Source: an uncultured bacterium
GTDB lineage: Bacteria > Verrucomicrobiota > Lentisphaeria > Victivallales > UBA1829
Assembly: GCA_900548385.1 (NCBI GenBank)
Contig: URKJ01000001.1
Location: 124,001 to 188,000, forward strand
Reading direction: 5' to 3'
Length of the DNA: 64,000 nt
In this document: positions 25,087 to 33,929 of the stretch, in pieces
Position numbering within the stretch: the stretch's first letter is position 1
Layout: each line of letters opens with the position of its first letter
Notes under the pieces: model-generated
Seen by the model: the letters and a program-made list of their open reading frames with translations, nothing else
Databases searched by the model: none
What the model was told of the DNA's origin: nothing
Program-made: the position numbers and the translations under genes

Positions 25087-25822
25087 AGAGACCATGCCTG
25101 TATTCCGTATCCGCAATCTGGTGAAACAGTATCCCGCTGTCCGTGCAGTGGACAACGTGTCGCTGGACGTGAACAGAGGCGACATTGTTTTTATCCTCGG
25201 ACCCTCCGGTTCCGGAAAAAGCACGTTTCTGCGTTCTCTGAACCTGCTGGAGGTCCCGACTTCCGGCGAAATCCTGTTCGAAGGAAAGCAGATCAACCGC
25301 CGGGGCGTGAAAGTCAGCAAGTACTGCTGCAATGTCGGGATGGTGTTTCAGCACTTCAACCTGTTTCCGCATCTGACAATTTTGCAGAATATCACGCTTG
25401 CGCCGGTCAAAACCGGGCGCAAAACAAGGAAAGAGGCGGAGCTTGAAGCGGGAGAACTGCTGAAACGGATCGGACTCTATGAAAAGCGGTCCGCTTATCC
25501 CCAGCAGCTTTCCGGCGGACAGAAACAGCGGATTGCGATCGTCCGTGCTCTGGCAATGAATCCGGAGGTGCTTCTGTTTGACGAACCGACTTCCGCGCTG
25601 GACCCGGAGATGGTCGGGGAAGTGCTGTCGCTGATGCGTGATCTGGCCAAAGACGGTATGACGATGATCGTGGTGACGCATGAGATCGCATTTGCAAAAG
25701 AGATCGCCACGCGCGTGATTTTTATGGATCGCGGACGGATCGTTGAGGAGAACGGCGCAGAGGAGTTTTTCCGCAATCCGCAGGATGCCCGCCTGAAAGA
25801 TTTTCTTTCCAAAGTGCTGTAA
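25079..25822 (+). CDS. Polar amino-acid ABC transporter ATPase (GlnQ-like)
   Basis: 247 residues, standard for this family. Walker A GPSGSGKST, Q-loop GMVFQHFNLF, signature LSGGQKQR, Walker B VLLFDEPTSALD and switch His VVTHEIAFA are all present. It energises the fused binding protein-permease encoded directly upstream, whose reading frame it overlaps by 8 bp. Convergent with the membrane protein gene at 25837; only 14 bp separate the stops. Confidence 0.95.
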   Translation: MNKETMPVFRIRNLVKQYPAVRAVDNVSLDVNRGDIVFILGPSGSGKSTFLRSLNLLEVPTSGEILFEGKQINRRGVKVSKYCCNVGMVFQHFNLFPHLTILQNITLAPVKTGRKTRKEAELEAGELLKRIGLYEKRSAYPQQLSGGQKQRIAIVRALAMNPEVLLFDEPTSALDPEMVGEVLSLMRDLAKDGMTMIVVTHEIAFAKEIATRVIFMDRGRIVEENGAEEFFRNPQDARLKDFLSKVL

Positions 25823-25836
25823 GCGGCGAATCGTTT

Positions 25837-27603
25837 TTATCGTTCCGTTTTGATTCGTGCCAGCAGTTCGTACGGGAGCGCCGTGCCGGAAGAGAGGGTC
25901 CGCCCGTAATCGCGCTGAAGGTCGGCTGCGGCGGAGACTGCCCCGTTGAGCGTGATATGAAATTTCCCGTCCTGCGGATAAGGCAGACGCAGGGAGACAA
26001 ACGCCATACGTCCCGGTTGGAGCCCCGCGAGGTTTTGACGGATCCCGTTGATCGTGATTTCCGCAGGCGGATAATCCGCCGTTTTCAGCAATGCAATGGA
26101 AAATGTGACGTATCCCCGGTAACCGGAAAGAACAAAGGTCTTGGTGAAATGATCGCCTTTGACCGCGTTCCATCCGCCGAATGATGCGGGTCCGTGATCG
26201 TAGATCAGCAGTGTTTTGTCCGGATATTCCACTCGGACTCCGTCCGGACGCGCCAGCCGCATGACCGCGGGTTCAACGGTTTCGCGGTAAGTATCGTATC
26301 CCGGATAGACGGTGAAAAACGCCAGCAGAAGCGCGGAGCCGTTGTAGAGCGCGAGCGTTTTATACTCTTTCCGGCGGAAATTCTGCCAAACGGTATTCAA
26401 AAACAGGGCACCGGCGATCGCAAAGAAGCCGAACGCGGGAATGCGGAAGCGTCCGAGATTGTAAAAGCCCGCCGTCGCAAGCCAGTACAGGATCAGGAAC
26501 AGCAGAAAAATTACAGTGCGTTTCCGCCGGAATCCGGTTGCCGCGAGCGTCACGGTTCCGGCGAATGCGAGCAGCAGAAGAAGACCGGTCGGGATCAGCG
26601 GAAGAGAGTTCAGAAGCGGACTGCGCGTCCGGCTGAATTCGGGGTTGATGTTGTTCGGAATGTCGAAATGATTCCAGAACAGAAAACATTTGCGGAACGA
26701 GAGTTCCAGAAAAGCCGCCGGTTCCTCCAGAAACCAGTCCAGAATCCGCAGAGGAACGGAACGGGTCGCCGTGTCCGCCGTCCAGAGCTGGAACGACTCC
26801 GGATATTCGAGTCCGCCCGGCGGTGCCTCTTTTGTGTTGCCGAGAGCGAGAACCGCGCTTCCGGCGGTGCTGGGCCCGCTCAATGAGCCCGTGTGGATCG
26901 TGTTGACAGCCATAAACGGAAGCTGTGGAAGCCATGTGCCGAGAATAATCATCAGTATGGAAAGGGCAAGCCGTTTTCCGGTCGTTTTGCGGAGCTGTCG
27001 TTCACTCAGGAAACAGGCGAGGAGAAGCGGGAACAGGAAGATCAGCGCGTTGCCGCGGGACAGAATGGCGATGGAGAGGGCGAGTCCCGCAAGAAACCAC
27101 CGGAGCGGACCGCCTTTCCGCATGGCGTACAGCGTAAGAAAAAGCAGAAGAGAGAACCAGCAGAGCTGGGAAACCGCGATCAGGCGATAAGGCGTGTACA
27201 GAACCGCCAGTCCGGAAAAGGCAAGCAGGAGCCCCGCGGTTACTCCCGTCCGTCTGCCGCCGAGCATCCACGCGGAGAGTGTGGTGAACCAGACGGCGAA
27301 CGCTCCGCAGAGCGATTGCGCGAGCACGACCATGAAGCCGGACGGTCCGGTCAGACACTGGATCAACGGGAGAAAAACGGAATAATAGAATGGCTGGTAA
27401 TAAAAGACATCGGGGAACTTTCCGTTGAGGATCTGCTCGGAAAGCGTTTTATACGTTGCCATGTCCGTCGTATCAGGCGGGGCGAAAGCGGAAGGATCGT
27501 TTGCGAGAAGCTGAGTTCCCGCGATCAGTCGCAGAAGAAACGCGCCGGCGGCAATCGCCGCCGGCAGCAGAAAAGAAGAACGTTTGAAAAACGCGGTTTT
27601 CAT
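25837..27603 (-). CDS. GT-C fold membrane glycosyltransferase (GT39/ArnT-like)
   Basis: 588 residues with about a dozen membrane segments. The first loop contains PPDTTDMATYKTLSEQILNG, an acidic motif in the position of the catalytic Asp of the PMT/ArnT superfamily. The C-terminal ~150 residues are a soluble, probably periplasmic, domain. It would transfer a sugar from a polyprenyl carrier to a lipid or protein. It starts 7 bp after frr and so is likely the last gene of the pyrH-frr transcript. Acceptor unknown. Confidence 0.7.
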   Translation of the reverse strand: MKTAFFKRSSFLLPAAIAAGAFLLRLIAGTQLLANDPSAFAPPDTTDMATYKTLSEQILNGKFPDVFYYQPFYYSVFLPLIQCLTGPSGFMVVLAQSLCGAFAVWFTTLSAWMLGGRRTGVTAGLLLAFSGLAVLYTPYRLIAVSQLCWFSLLLFLTLYAMRKGGPLRWFLAGLALSIAILSRGNALIFLFPLLLACFLSERQLRKTTGKRLALSILMIILGTWLPQLPFMAVNTIHTGSLSGPSTAGSAVLALGNTKEAPPGGLEYPESFQLWTADTATRSVPLRILDWFLEEPAAFLELSFRKCFLFWNHFDIPNNINPEFSRTRSPLLNSLPLIPTGLLLLLAFAGTVTLAATGFRRKRTVIFLLFLILYWLATAGFYNLGRFRIPAFGFFAIAGALFLNTVWQNFRRKEYKTLALYNGSALLLAFFTVYPGYDTYRETVEPAVMRLARPDGVRVEYPDKTLLIYDHGPASFGGWNAVKGDHFTKTFVLSGYRGYVTFSIALLKTADYPPAEITINGIRQNLAGLQPGRMAFVSLRLPYPQDGKFHITLNGAVSAAADLQRDYGRTLSSGTALPYELLARIKTER

Positions 27604-27610
27604 GTGTTCA

Positions 27611-28177
27611 TCAGAACGCCATGAGTTCTTTTTCCTTGTCTTCCATCAGAGCGTCGATTTGTGCGATACACTTGTCGGTGACCTTCTGGATCTTTTCAAG
27701 GATGTCTTTGAGTTCATCCTCGGTGATCTCGGAGGCCTTTTGCGCTTTTTTTGCGGCATCGTTGGCGTCTCTGCGGATGTTGCGGACGGCGACCCGGCCT
27801 TCTTCCGCGCGGGTTTTTACCTGTTTGCCGAGAGTCTGGCGGCGTTCCTGCGTAAGCGGGGGAATCGGCAGACGGATCACGCGTCCGTCGCTGACGGGGG
27901 AGATACCGAGGCTGGATTCCTGAATGGCTTTTTCGATCGCTTTGACGGCGCTCTGGTCCCACGGCTGAATGGTGATCAGGCGGGCTTCCGGGGTGGCGAT
28001 CCCGGCGATGTCACGGATGCGGGATTTCGCTCCGTAGTATTCCACTGTGATGTTTTCGACGAGGGCGGGAGAGGCTTTTCCGGTCCGGATGGCGGCAAAA
28101 TCGCTCTTCATCGCCTCCTGGGCTTTCTGCATGTTCTCTTCCATCTCGTCCACGAGCAGTAACATTTCGTCTGTCAT
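27611..28177 (-). CDS. frr: Ribosome recycling factor
   Basis: 188 residues, the usual size. AIRTGKASPALVENITVEYY, LITIQPWDQSAVKAIEKAI and the C-terminal helix ELKDILEKIQKVTDKCIAQI are clear Frr features. It splits post-termination ribosomes together with EF-G. It lies 40 bp downstream of pyrH, the usual bacterial order, and 7 bp upstream of a glycosyltransferase gene. Confidence 0.97.
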   Translation of the reverse strand: MTDEMLLLVDEMEENMQKAQEAMKSDFAAIRTGKASPALVENITVEYYGAKSRIRDIAGIATPEARLITIQPWDQSAVKAIEKAIQESSLGISPVSDGRVIRLPIPPLTQERRQTLGKQVKTRAEEGRVAVRNIRRDANDAAKKAQKASEITEDELKDILEKIQKVTDKCIAQIDALMEDKEKELMAF

Positions 28178-28217
28178 GTTGTTCTCCTGATTGTTTGATA
28201 ATATCGTTTTTTATGAT

Positions 28218-28934
28218 TTATGAAACGACGGTTCCGACGGAGTTGTCTCCGTGAATGACTTTGAGCAGAGCTCCCGGTTCATCGAAGTCGAAGACCACGA
28301 TGTGCAGTCCGTTTTCGGAGCAGAGCGAGAACGCCGCCGCATCCATGACTGCCAGTTTCCGGGAGAGAACCTCATCGAACCGGATTGTTTCGAACCGGGT
28401 CGCAGAGGGATCTTTTTTCGGATCTGCGGTATAAACGCCGTTGACCTTGGTTGCTTTGAAAAGAGCCTGCGCTTTCATTTCAAGCGCGCGGAGCGCGGCG
28501 GTCGTGTCGGTCGTGAAATAAGGCGACCCGGTTCCGCAGGCGAAAATCACGAGTTTGCCGGCGGAAAGCTGACGGAGCGCCTCATCGCGGTTGTAACGGG
28601 AGACGAACGGCTCCATTCCGACCGCGGAGTGCAGAACGCAATCGACTCTGGCGGCGGTGAATGCGTTTTTCAGGCAGAGCGCGTTCATGGCGGTGGCGAG
28701 CATTCCCATCTGATCGGCTGTGACACGGTCCATTCCGCCTTTGGACCCGGCGAGTCCGCGCCAGATATTCCCTGCACCGACGACGAGAGCGATCTCCACG
28801 CCGGAGTCCAGTGCTTCTTTGATTCTGGCGACAACGGACGCCACTGCATCGGAATCGTATCCGTGCCCTTTGCTTCCCTGGAGGGATTCGCCGCTGATCT
28901 TCAACAACACTCTGCGATAAACCGGTGTACTCAT
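28218..28934 (-). CDS. pyrH: UMP kinase
   Basis: 238 residues from ATG 28934. VYRRVLLKISGESLQGSKG, GAGNIWRG, GMLATAMNALCLKNAF, ACGTGSPYFTTDTTAALRAL and ADPKKDPSATRF are diagnostic. It phosphorylates UMP to UDP. The ATG at 28952 is less likely: the promoter at 28998-28970 would leave only ~11 bases before it, and the GGAG within 28949-28946 then serves the ATG at 28934. The usual upstream partners rpsB and tsf are absent. Confidence 0.95.
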   Translation of the reverse strand: MSTPVYRRVLLKISGESLQGSKGHGYDSDAVASVVARIKEALDSGVEIALVVGAGNIWRGLAGSKGGMDRVTADQMGMLATAMNALCLKNAFTAARVDCVLHSAVGMEPFVSRYNRDEALRQLSAGKLVIFACGTGSPYFTTDTTAALRALEMKAQALFKATKVNGVYTADPKKDPSATRFETIRFDEVLSRKLAVMDAAAFSLCSENGLHIVVFDFDEPGALLKVIHGDNSVGTVVS

Positions 28935-28969
28935 CTTGTCTGACAACTCCATAAAAATTAAATTTTGGA

Positions 28970-28998
28970 AATATAGTGCCTGTTTTCCCTGAAATCAA
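28970..28998 (-). promoter_or_regulatory. Promoter of pyrH-frr
   Basis: Minus-strand TTGATT (28998-28993) and TATATT (28975-28970) with 17-bp spacing. Predicted start near 28963. Confidence 0.55.
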
Positions 28999-29139
28999 CC
29001 GGAGAAAACAGATGTTTCGTAAAAAAATAGGGGATCAAGCCGTTTTTTGTGAGGAAAAGCATTTGTAATTTTTCCAATCCGGGGCAAATTATGGGACGGT
29101 TACAATAATTTTGCGAATACGGGAACGTCAAGGGGGAAT

Positions 29140-32007
29140 ATGTCATTGCTCGGAGCATGTTTGAAAAGCAGGCGCTTGCGCTGGCTGGCTGTGTTTTTTA
29201 CCGCGGGCATGATCGCGCTTGCGATTGCCGATTACTGCTTTGAGACCCGCGGCCTGCCGGAGTTCGTCCGCCGGAAGATTGAGCAGCGCGTGGAACGGTA
29301 CGGGTTCCGGCTGAGCATGAAAAGCTGCCGCGCGGGACTCTGGAACGGGATCGTCGGGACCGGGGTTCAGATGACCGGCGGCAAAGGTCAGCCGGAATTC
29401 GCCGCCTCACGGGTGCAGATCGAATTTCTGCCGTTCCGCATCTTTCAGGGAGTGTTTCTGCCGTTTGCGATCCGGATTGAGGAGGGAACCGCAGCTTTTC
29501 CGCTGTTTCCCGAATCCGGCGCGGAGGGAATCCACGACCGCCTGGTCATCTCCGGAGTGAATGCGTCGCTTTCGGGCGCACCGGGGATTATTGAAGTAAC
29601 ACGGGCGGACGGTATGCTGAACGGCATCCGGTTTACCATGCATGGAACCGTGGATAATCTTCTGCATTATTCCGGTGCGAAATGGGTCGATGAGCTGCGC
29701 GAATCCCTGGAGAGCGGCAGTGAAGAGCCGGAGAATCAGCCGGAAGCGGAGAGCGGCGTGCCGGAAACCGTTTCCGTTCCGGAATCCGCATACGATTCGT
29801 TCATCCGCAGTGTACCGCTTGCACTGCGGCGGAAAGTGCTTTACACGCTCCAGAGAGTGTATGCAAAGCAGTTCCGCCAGGAGCCGTCGTGCAATGTGCA
29901 GTTTCATCTGGATATTACGGATTTTGCCAAATCGACGGCAAAGGCGTCCTTTGATATTCCCGCGTTCCGTTATGGCGGATTGCAGATCGAATCCATCCGG
30001 GAGGAGACTTCGCTGAAAGACGGCATTATCCGGCTGGATCAGGTGCGGATTGACCTCGGCAGCGGCAATTTCATCATTGCCGACGGCACATACGACGGCA
30101 CCGGCAATGCCGCGACCGGGCAGGTGAGGGGACGGTGCCGGATCGCGGATCTGATTCTGTTTCTGGACGCTTCGCTGCAGGAAGAGATCGGCGCAATGGT
30201 CGATATCCGCAACGAGATCGTGACATTTGAAGGTTCGCTGGAGGATTTCAAACTTTCCAGCCGCAACTACTACGGCAAGCTCCATGTCCGGCTTCCGCAT
30301 CTGAATATTCATCGTTTACAGCTTGACGACGTTTCGTTGAGTGTGGCGGTAAAAGGACGGGTGTGGGAAGGTTCGCTGCTGAATGCGTCTTTGCGGAACG
30401 GCGGAAGCATTCAGGGACAGTTCCGGCTGGATGATGAACGGTTTGACGCCCGGTTGGATGGAACTGCGAATTCCGGAGACCTGCACCGCATTCTGTCGCC
30501 GGAGATTTCCACGCTGATCCGGGAAAACGTCCGGTTGAAGTCCCCCGCCAGCCGGAACGGCATTTCGTTTCAGGGGAAACTCGGTTTTCCGCTGCACCGG
30601 ATTCCGGACCTTTCCGGAGAGTTCCGGGTCCGGCTGACCGACCTGCTGGTCAAGAATGTGGCATTGAATTCACTTACGTCAACCGTGAATTTCACGACCT
30701 CATCCATCCGGGTGCGGGATATGGAGGCGCTTCTGCCCGACGGTTCCCGCGTGACGGGCCGGCTCTTCTGCGAACCGGCGGCACGGTATATTTCCGCAAG
30801 CGTGGTCTGCTCCGGTTCGCCGGGATATATGATCGAGGCTCTCGGAAAATCGCACAAGGATTTCGTGACGAGTCTGACGCGTGACATCCGCTGGCCGACC
30901 GCCGCGAATACCGTTGAGATTTCCGCTGATCTGTATGCGGATTACGGTTCGGAACCGTTCTATTTTCTGTCGGGCAGTATGGTGATCCGGGATTTCGCCT
31001 ATCAGAACATCCCGTTCCGCTACGGCGCGGCGCGGTTCATGATCGACGCGGAAAACCGGCTGATCCTGCCGGACGTGATTCTGGAGACCGCCGAGGGAAA
31101 AATGAGAATGTCCGCGGATTATAAACCGTCGGGACGCGATCTTTCGTTTTCGAAGCCGGACGGCATTCTCAATTTTCAGCTGTCCAGTTCGATTGTCGGC
31201 AACGATATGATCCGTTCGCTCTATCCGGAATGGAAGAGTGAATATGTCGATTTTCCGTTTCCGATGCAGGTGGAAGCCCGCGGGGAGATTAATTATCTGG
31301 AAGACCGGAAGACGCATTTTGAAGCGACGATCTCCAATGGTTCCTGCCGCTGGCAGGGGATTCGCATTGACGATCTCGACACCACTCTGCATTATGCGGA
31401 CAACACGGTATCGTTCCGCGGCGGCGAAGCGCATTTCAGCGGTGGGCGTTTGCAGATGGACTATCTCTATAATTTCAATACGGAAACGGGGAAGGTGAGC
31501 GCGCGCCTGACGTCTGCAAACCTGTTGTCCCTGCTTGAAAATTTCAAGATCAAAGCGGGAGAGGAGTACCGGAATGCCGCGCTTTCCATGAATTTCGACG
31601 CGGATATGTCGTACGGAGCAGTCGGGGCTCTTCATCTGAACGGCGGCGGCAGTATGACGGTTGAGGGAAACAACCTCTGGACAGTTCCGATTCTCGGCAG
31701 TTTCCTGCGGATCATCGGACAGGCGTGGTCGCTGGAAAGTTTCGGTTCCATTACAAAAATCAGCGGAGATTTCAAACTGAAACAGGACCGGCTGGAGTTT
31801 GACGGACTGCGCAGCAACGGCGGACTCGTTTCCCTGAATGCATTCGGGCTGTATCATTGGCAGGATAACAGCTTTGACGTCCGGGTGCGTGCGGAGCTGC
31901 TGCGCAATACTCTGCCGTTCGATGCGATGTCGCGTCTCCTGTCCCCGGTTTCGTGGATTCTGGAGCGCCGTCTTCAGGGGAATTTCAGCACATATAAATG
32001 GGAGTAG
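29140..32007 (+). CDS. AsmA/YhdP-like envelope protein
   Basis: 955 residues. A single N-terminal membrane segment (~res 15-33) is followed by a very long beta-rich region with repeating short hydrophobic strands (GNFIIADGTYDGTGNAATGQ) and the ending GSFLRIIGQAWSLESFGSIT...RRLQGNFSTYKWE that resembles AsmA C-terminal regions. Members of this superfamily bridge the periplasm and move phospholipid to the outer membrane. AGGGGG lies 6 bases before the ATG. First gene of a tight run with M32 peptidase, thioesterase and SGNH genes. Confidence 0.7.
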   Translation: MSLLGACLKSRRLRWLAVFFTAGMIALAIADYCFETRGLPEFVRRKIEQRVERYGFRLSMKSCRAGLWNGIVGTGVQMTGGKGQPEFAASRVQIEFLPFRIFQGVFLPFAIRIEEGTAAFPLFPESGAEGIHDRLVISGVNASLSGAPGIIEVTRADGMLNGIRFTMHGTVDNLLHYSGAKWVDELRESLESGSEEPENQPEAESGVPETVSVPESAYDSFIRSVPLALRRKVLYTLQRVYAKQFRQEPSCNVQFHLDITDFAKSTAKASFDIPAFRYGGLQIESIREETSLKDGIIRLDQVRIDLGSGNFIIADGTYDGTGNAATGQVRGRCRIADLILFLDASLQEEIGAMVDIRNEIVTFEGSLEDFKLSSRNYYGKLHVRLPHLNIHRLQLDDVSLSVAVKGRVWEGSLLNASLRNGGSIQGQFRLDDERFDARLDGTANSGDLHRILSPEISTLIRENVRLKSPASRNGISFQGKLGFPLHRIPDLSGEFRVRLTDLLVKNVALNSLTSTVNFTTSSIRVRDMEALLPDGSRVTGRLFCEPAARYISASVVCSGSPGYMIEALGKSHKDFVTSLTRDIRWPTAANTVEISADLYADYGSEPFYFLSGSMVIRDFAYQNIPFRYGAARFMIDAENRLILPDVILETAEGKMRMSADYKPSGRDLSFSKPDGILNFQLSSSIVGNDMIRSLYPEWKSEYVDFPFPMQVEARGEINYLEDRKTHFEATISNGSCRWQGIRIDDLDTTLHYADNTVSFRGGEAHFSGGRLQMDYLYNFNTETGKVSARLTSANLLSLLENFKIKAGEEYRNAALSMNFDADMSYGAVGALHLNGGGSMTVEGNNLWTVPILGSFLRIIGQAWSLESFGSITKISGDFKLKQDRLEFDGLRSNGGLVSLNAFGLYHWQDNSFDVRVRAELLRNTLPFDAMSRLLSPVSWILERRLQGNFSTYKWE

Positions 32008-32012
32008 ACAAG

Positions 32013-33509
32013 ATGAGTTTTGCGAAAGACATGGAAAAATTGAAAACGATTCTCGGCACCGCTTCGGATCTGCACGCCGCAACCGCGCTGCTCGACTGGG
32101 ATATGCGGACCTATATGGCGCCCGGTTCCATCGACTCCCGTTCCCGGCAGCTTGCAACGCTGGAAGAGCTTGCGCACAAAACAATGACTTCAGCGGAACT
32201 CGGCAAACTGTTGGAGAAGCTCGAAGCGCAGGCGGACTCGCTTGATCCCGATTCCGATGATTGCCGTCTGATCCGCAAAGTCTGCCGGGATTATGAAAAA
32301 GAACACCGCACACCCGCTTCCTGGGTCCGCCGCAATGCGGAAGCATGTTCCCGCGCCAACGCCGTATGGGAGAACGCACGGGAGGAACGCAACTTCCGGT
32401 TGTTCGCGCCGAATTTGCAGGAGCTGCTGGAACTGAAACAGGAATATCTTACTTTCTTTGAACCGTATGCTCATCCGTATGATCCTCTGCTTGACCGTTT
32501 CGATGAGGGTATGACCTGCGCGGAGTTGGAACGCACGTTTTCGCGTCTGAAAAAGGAACAGTCGGCGATTATCCGCCGTGCGCTGGGGCGTCCGGTTCCG
32601 GATACCTCGTTCCTGAATGGCTCGTTTCCCGCCTCCAGACAGATCGCGCTGACGGAACAGGTGCTGACCCGGATGGGGTATGACTGGAAACGCGGGCGGC
32701 AGGACCGTTCCGTTCATCCGTTTACCACGTCGATCGGTTTGTATGATGTCCGCATTACGACGAAGGTATTTCCCGGCAAACCGTTTTCCGCGCTGTTCAG
32801 TTCGGTGCACGAGGGCGGGCACGCGCTTTACGAACAGGGGATCGACAAAAAATATGCCCGGACGCCATTCGGAGACGGAGCGTCGTTTTCGATTCACGAA
32901 TCGCAGTCTCGTCTGTGGGAAAATCTGGTGGCGCGTTCGCCGGAGTTCTGGGAGTTCTGGTATCCGCGCGTGCGGAAGACGTATGCCGGAGCACTGGCGG
33001 ATGTTTCGCCGGAACGTTTCCTTGCCGCGATCAACATCGTGGAGGCGTCGCCGGTTCGCGTGGAGGCGGATGAGCTGACGTATAATATGCACATCATTCT
33101 TCGTTTTGAACTGGAAAAGGCGATGCTGGAAGGGCGGTTGAAAGTTGCCGATCTTGCCGATGCGTGGAACAGCGGCATGAAAGACCTGCTCGGCGTCGAG
33201 GTCCGCAACGATACAGAGGGCGTTCTTCAGGATGTCCACTGGGCGATGGGTGAATTCGGCTATTTCCCGTCCTATGCGCTGGGCAATGTGATTTCGGCGC
33301 AGCTGTGGGAGGCCGCTTTGAAAGAGAAGCCGGAAATTCCGCGCTGTATTGCGGCGGGCGACTATGACCTGCTGCGGGAGTGGCTGCGCGTGCACGTTCA
33401 TGCTTACGGTGCGAAGTACAATACATCGGAGATTCTGAGACTTGCGACCGGAAAGGCGGAAACCGATCCCGGACCGTATCTCCGTATGCTGAAACAGAAA
33501 TATGCCTGA
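32013..33509 (+). CDS. M32-family metallocarboxypeptidase
   Basis: 498 residues, the size of Taq carboxypeptidase. HEGGHALYEQG holds the zinc-binding HExxH (His266-His270), with downstream SIHESQSRLWEN carrying further family residues, and LFSSVHEGG before it. It removes C-terminal residues from peptides, with zinc or cobalt, in the cytoplasm. The start at 32013 is chosen over 31998 because GGGAG (32000-32004) is placed correctly and 31998 lies inside the upstream gene. Confidence 0.93.
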   Translation: MSFAKDMEKLKTILGTASDLHAATALLDWDMRTYMAPGSIDSRSRQLATLEELAHKTMTSAELGKLLEKLEAQADSLDPDSDDCRLIRKVCRDYEKEHRTPASWVRRNAEACSRANAVWENAREERNFRLFAPNLQELLELKQEYLTFFEPYAHPYDPLLDRFDEGMTCAELERTFSRLKKEQSAIIRRALGRPVPDTSFLNGSFPASRQIALTEQVLTRMGYDWKRGRQDRSVHPFTTSIGLYDVRITTKVFPGKPFSALFSSVHEGGHALYEQGIDKKYARTPFGDGASFSIHESQSRLWENLVARSPEFWEFWYPRVRKTYAGALADVSPERFLAAINIVEASPVRVEADELTYNMHIILRFELEKAMLEGRLKVADLADAWNSGMKDLLGVEVRNDTEGVLQDVHWAMGEFGYFPSYALGNVISAQLWEAALKEKPEIPRCIAAGDYDLLREWLRVHVHAYGAKYNTSEILRLATGKAETDPGPYLRMLKQKYA

Positions 33510-33524
33510 CAAGGAGTTGAAACC

Positions 33525-33929
33525 ATGGTTGATTACAATGCTCTCAAAGAACGTCTGAACAAGGAGGACCGTTTCTGTGCATACAACGGAATCCGTCTGA
33601 CCGAGATCCGGGAGGGGTATGCGGAAGCGGAACTGACGGTAACGGAACATTCGCTGAACGGACTCGGTATCGTGCAGGGCGGTGCGCTGTTCACTCTGTG
33701 TGATCTCGCGTTTGCTGGTGCGTCGAATTCGTATGGAAAAATCAGTATTGGACTGGGCAGTTCGATTTCGTTCATTCGTCCGGGTTCCGGGGAAAAGCTG
33801 AAAGCCGAAGCCCGGATGGCAAGTGCGGGAAAGACAACCTGCGTCTGTGATGTCACGGTTCATAATGCCGATGGAAAACTCGTGGCGAAAAGCACGATGA
33901 CCGGTTATTTTCTGGAAGCGAAAAAATGA
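33525..33929 (+). CDS. PaaI-family hotdog thioesterase
   Basis: 134 residues. EHSLNGLGIVQGGALFTLCD with LAFAGASNSYG is the PaaI/YbgC-like hotdog signature (G-x-x-x-GG, then Asp on the long helix), followed by GLGSSISFIRPGSGEKLKAE. Such enzymes hydrolyse acyl- or phenylacetyl-CoA thioesters. It begins 15 bp after the M32 gene with AAGGAG upstream and ends in a 4-bp overlap with the next gene. Confidence 0.9.
   Translation: MVDYNALKERLNKEDRFCAYNGIRLTEIREGYAEAELTVTEHSLNGLGIVQGGALFTLCDLAFAGASNSYGKISIGLGSSISFIRPGSGEKLKAEARMASAGKTTCVCDVTVHNADGKLVAKSTMTGYFLEAKK

Noticed and set aside
30700..33863. Minus-strand frames of 559 and 557 residues
   Set aside because: Antisense to the AsmA-like and M32 genes; sequence is low in recognisable structure.
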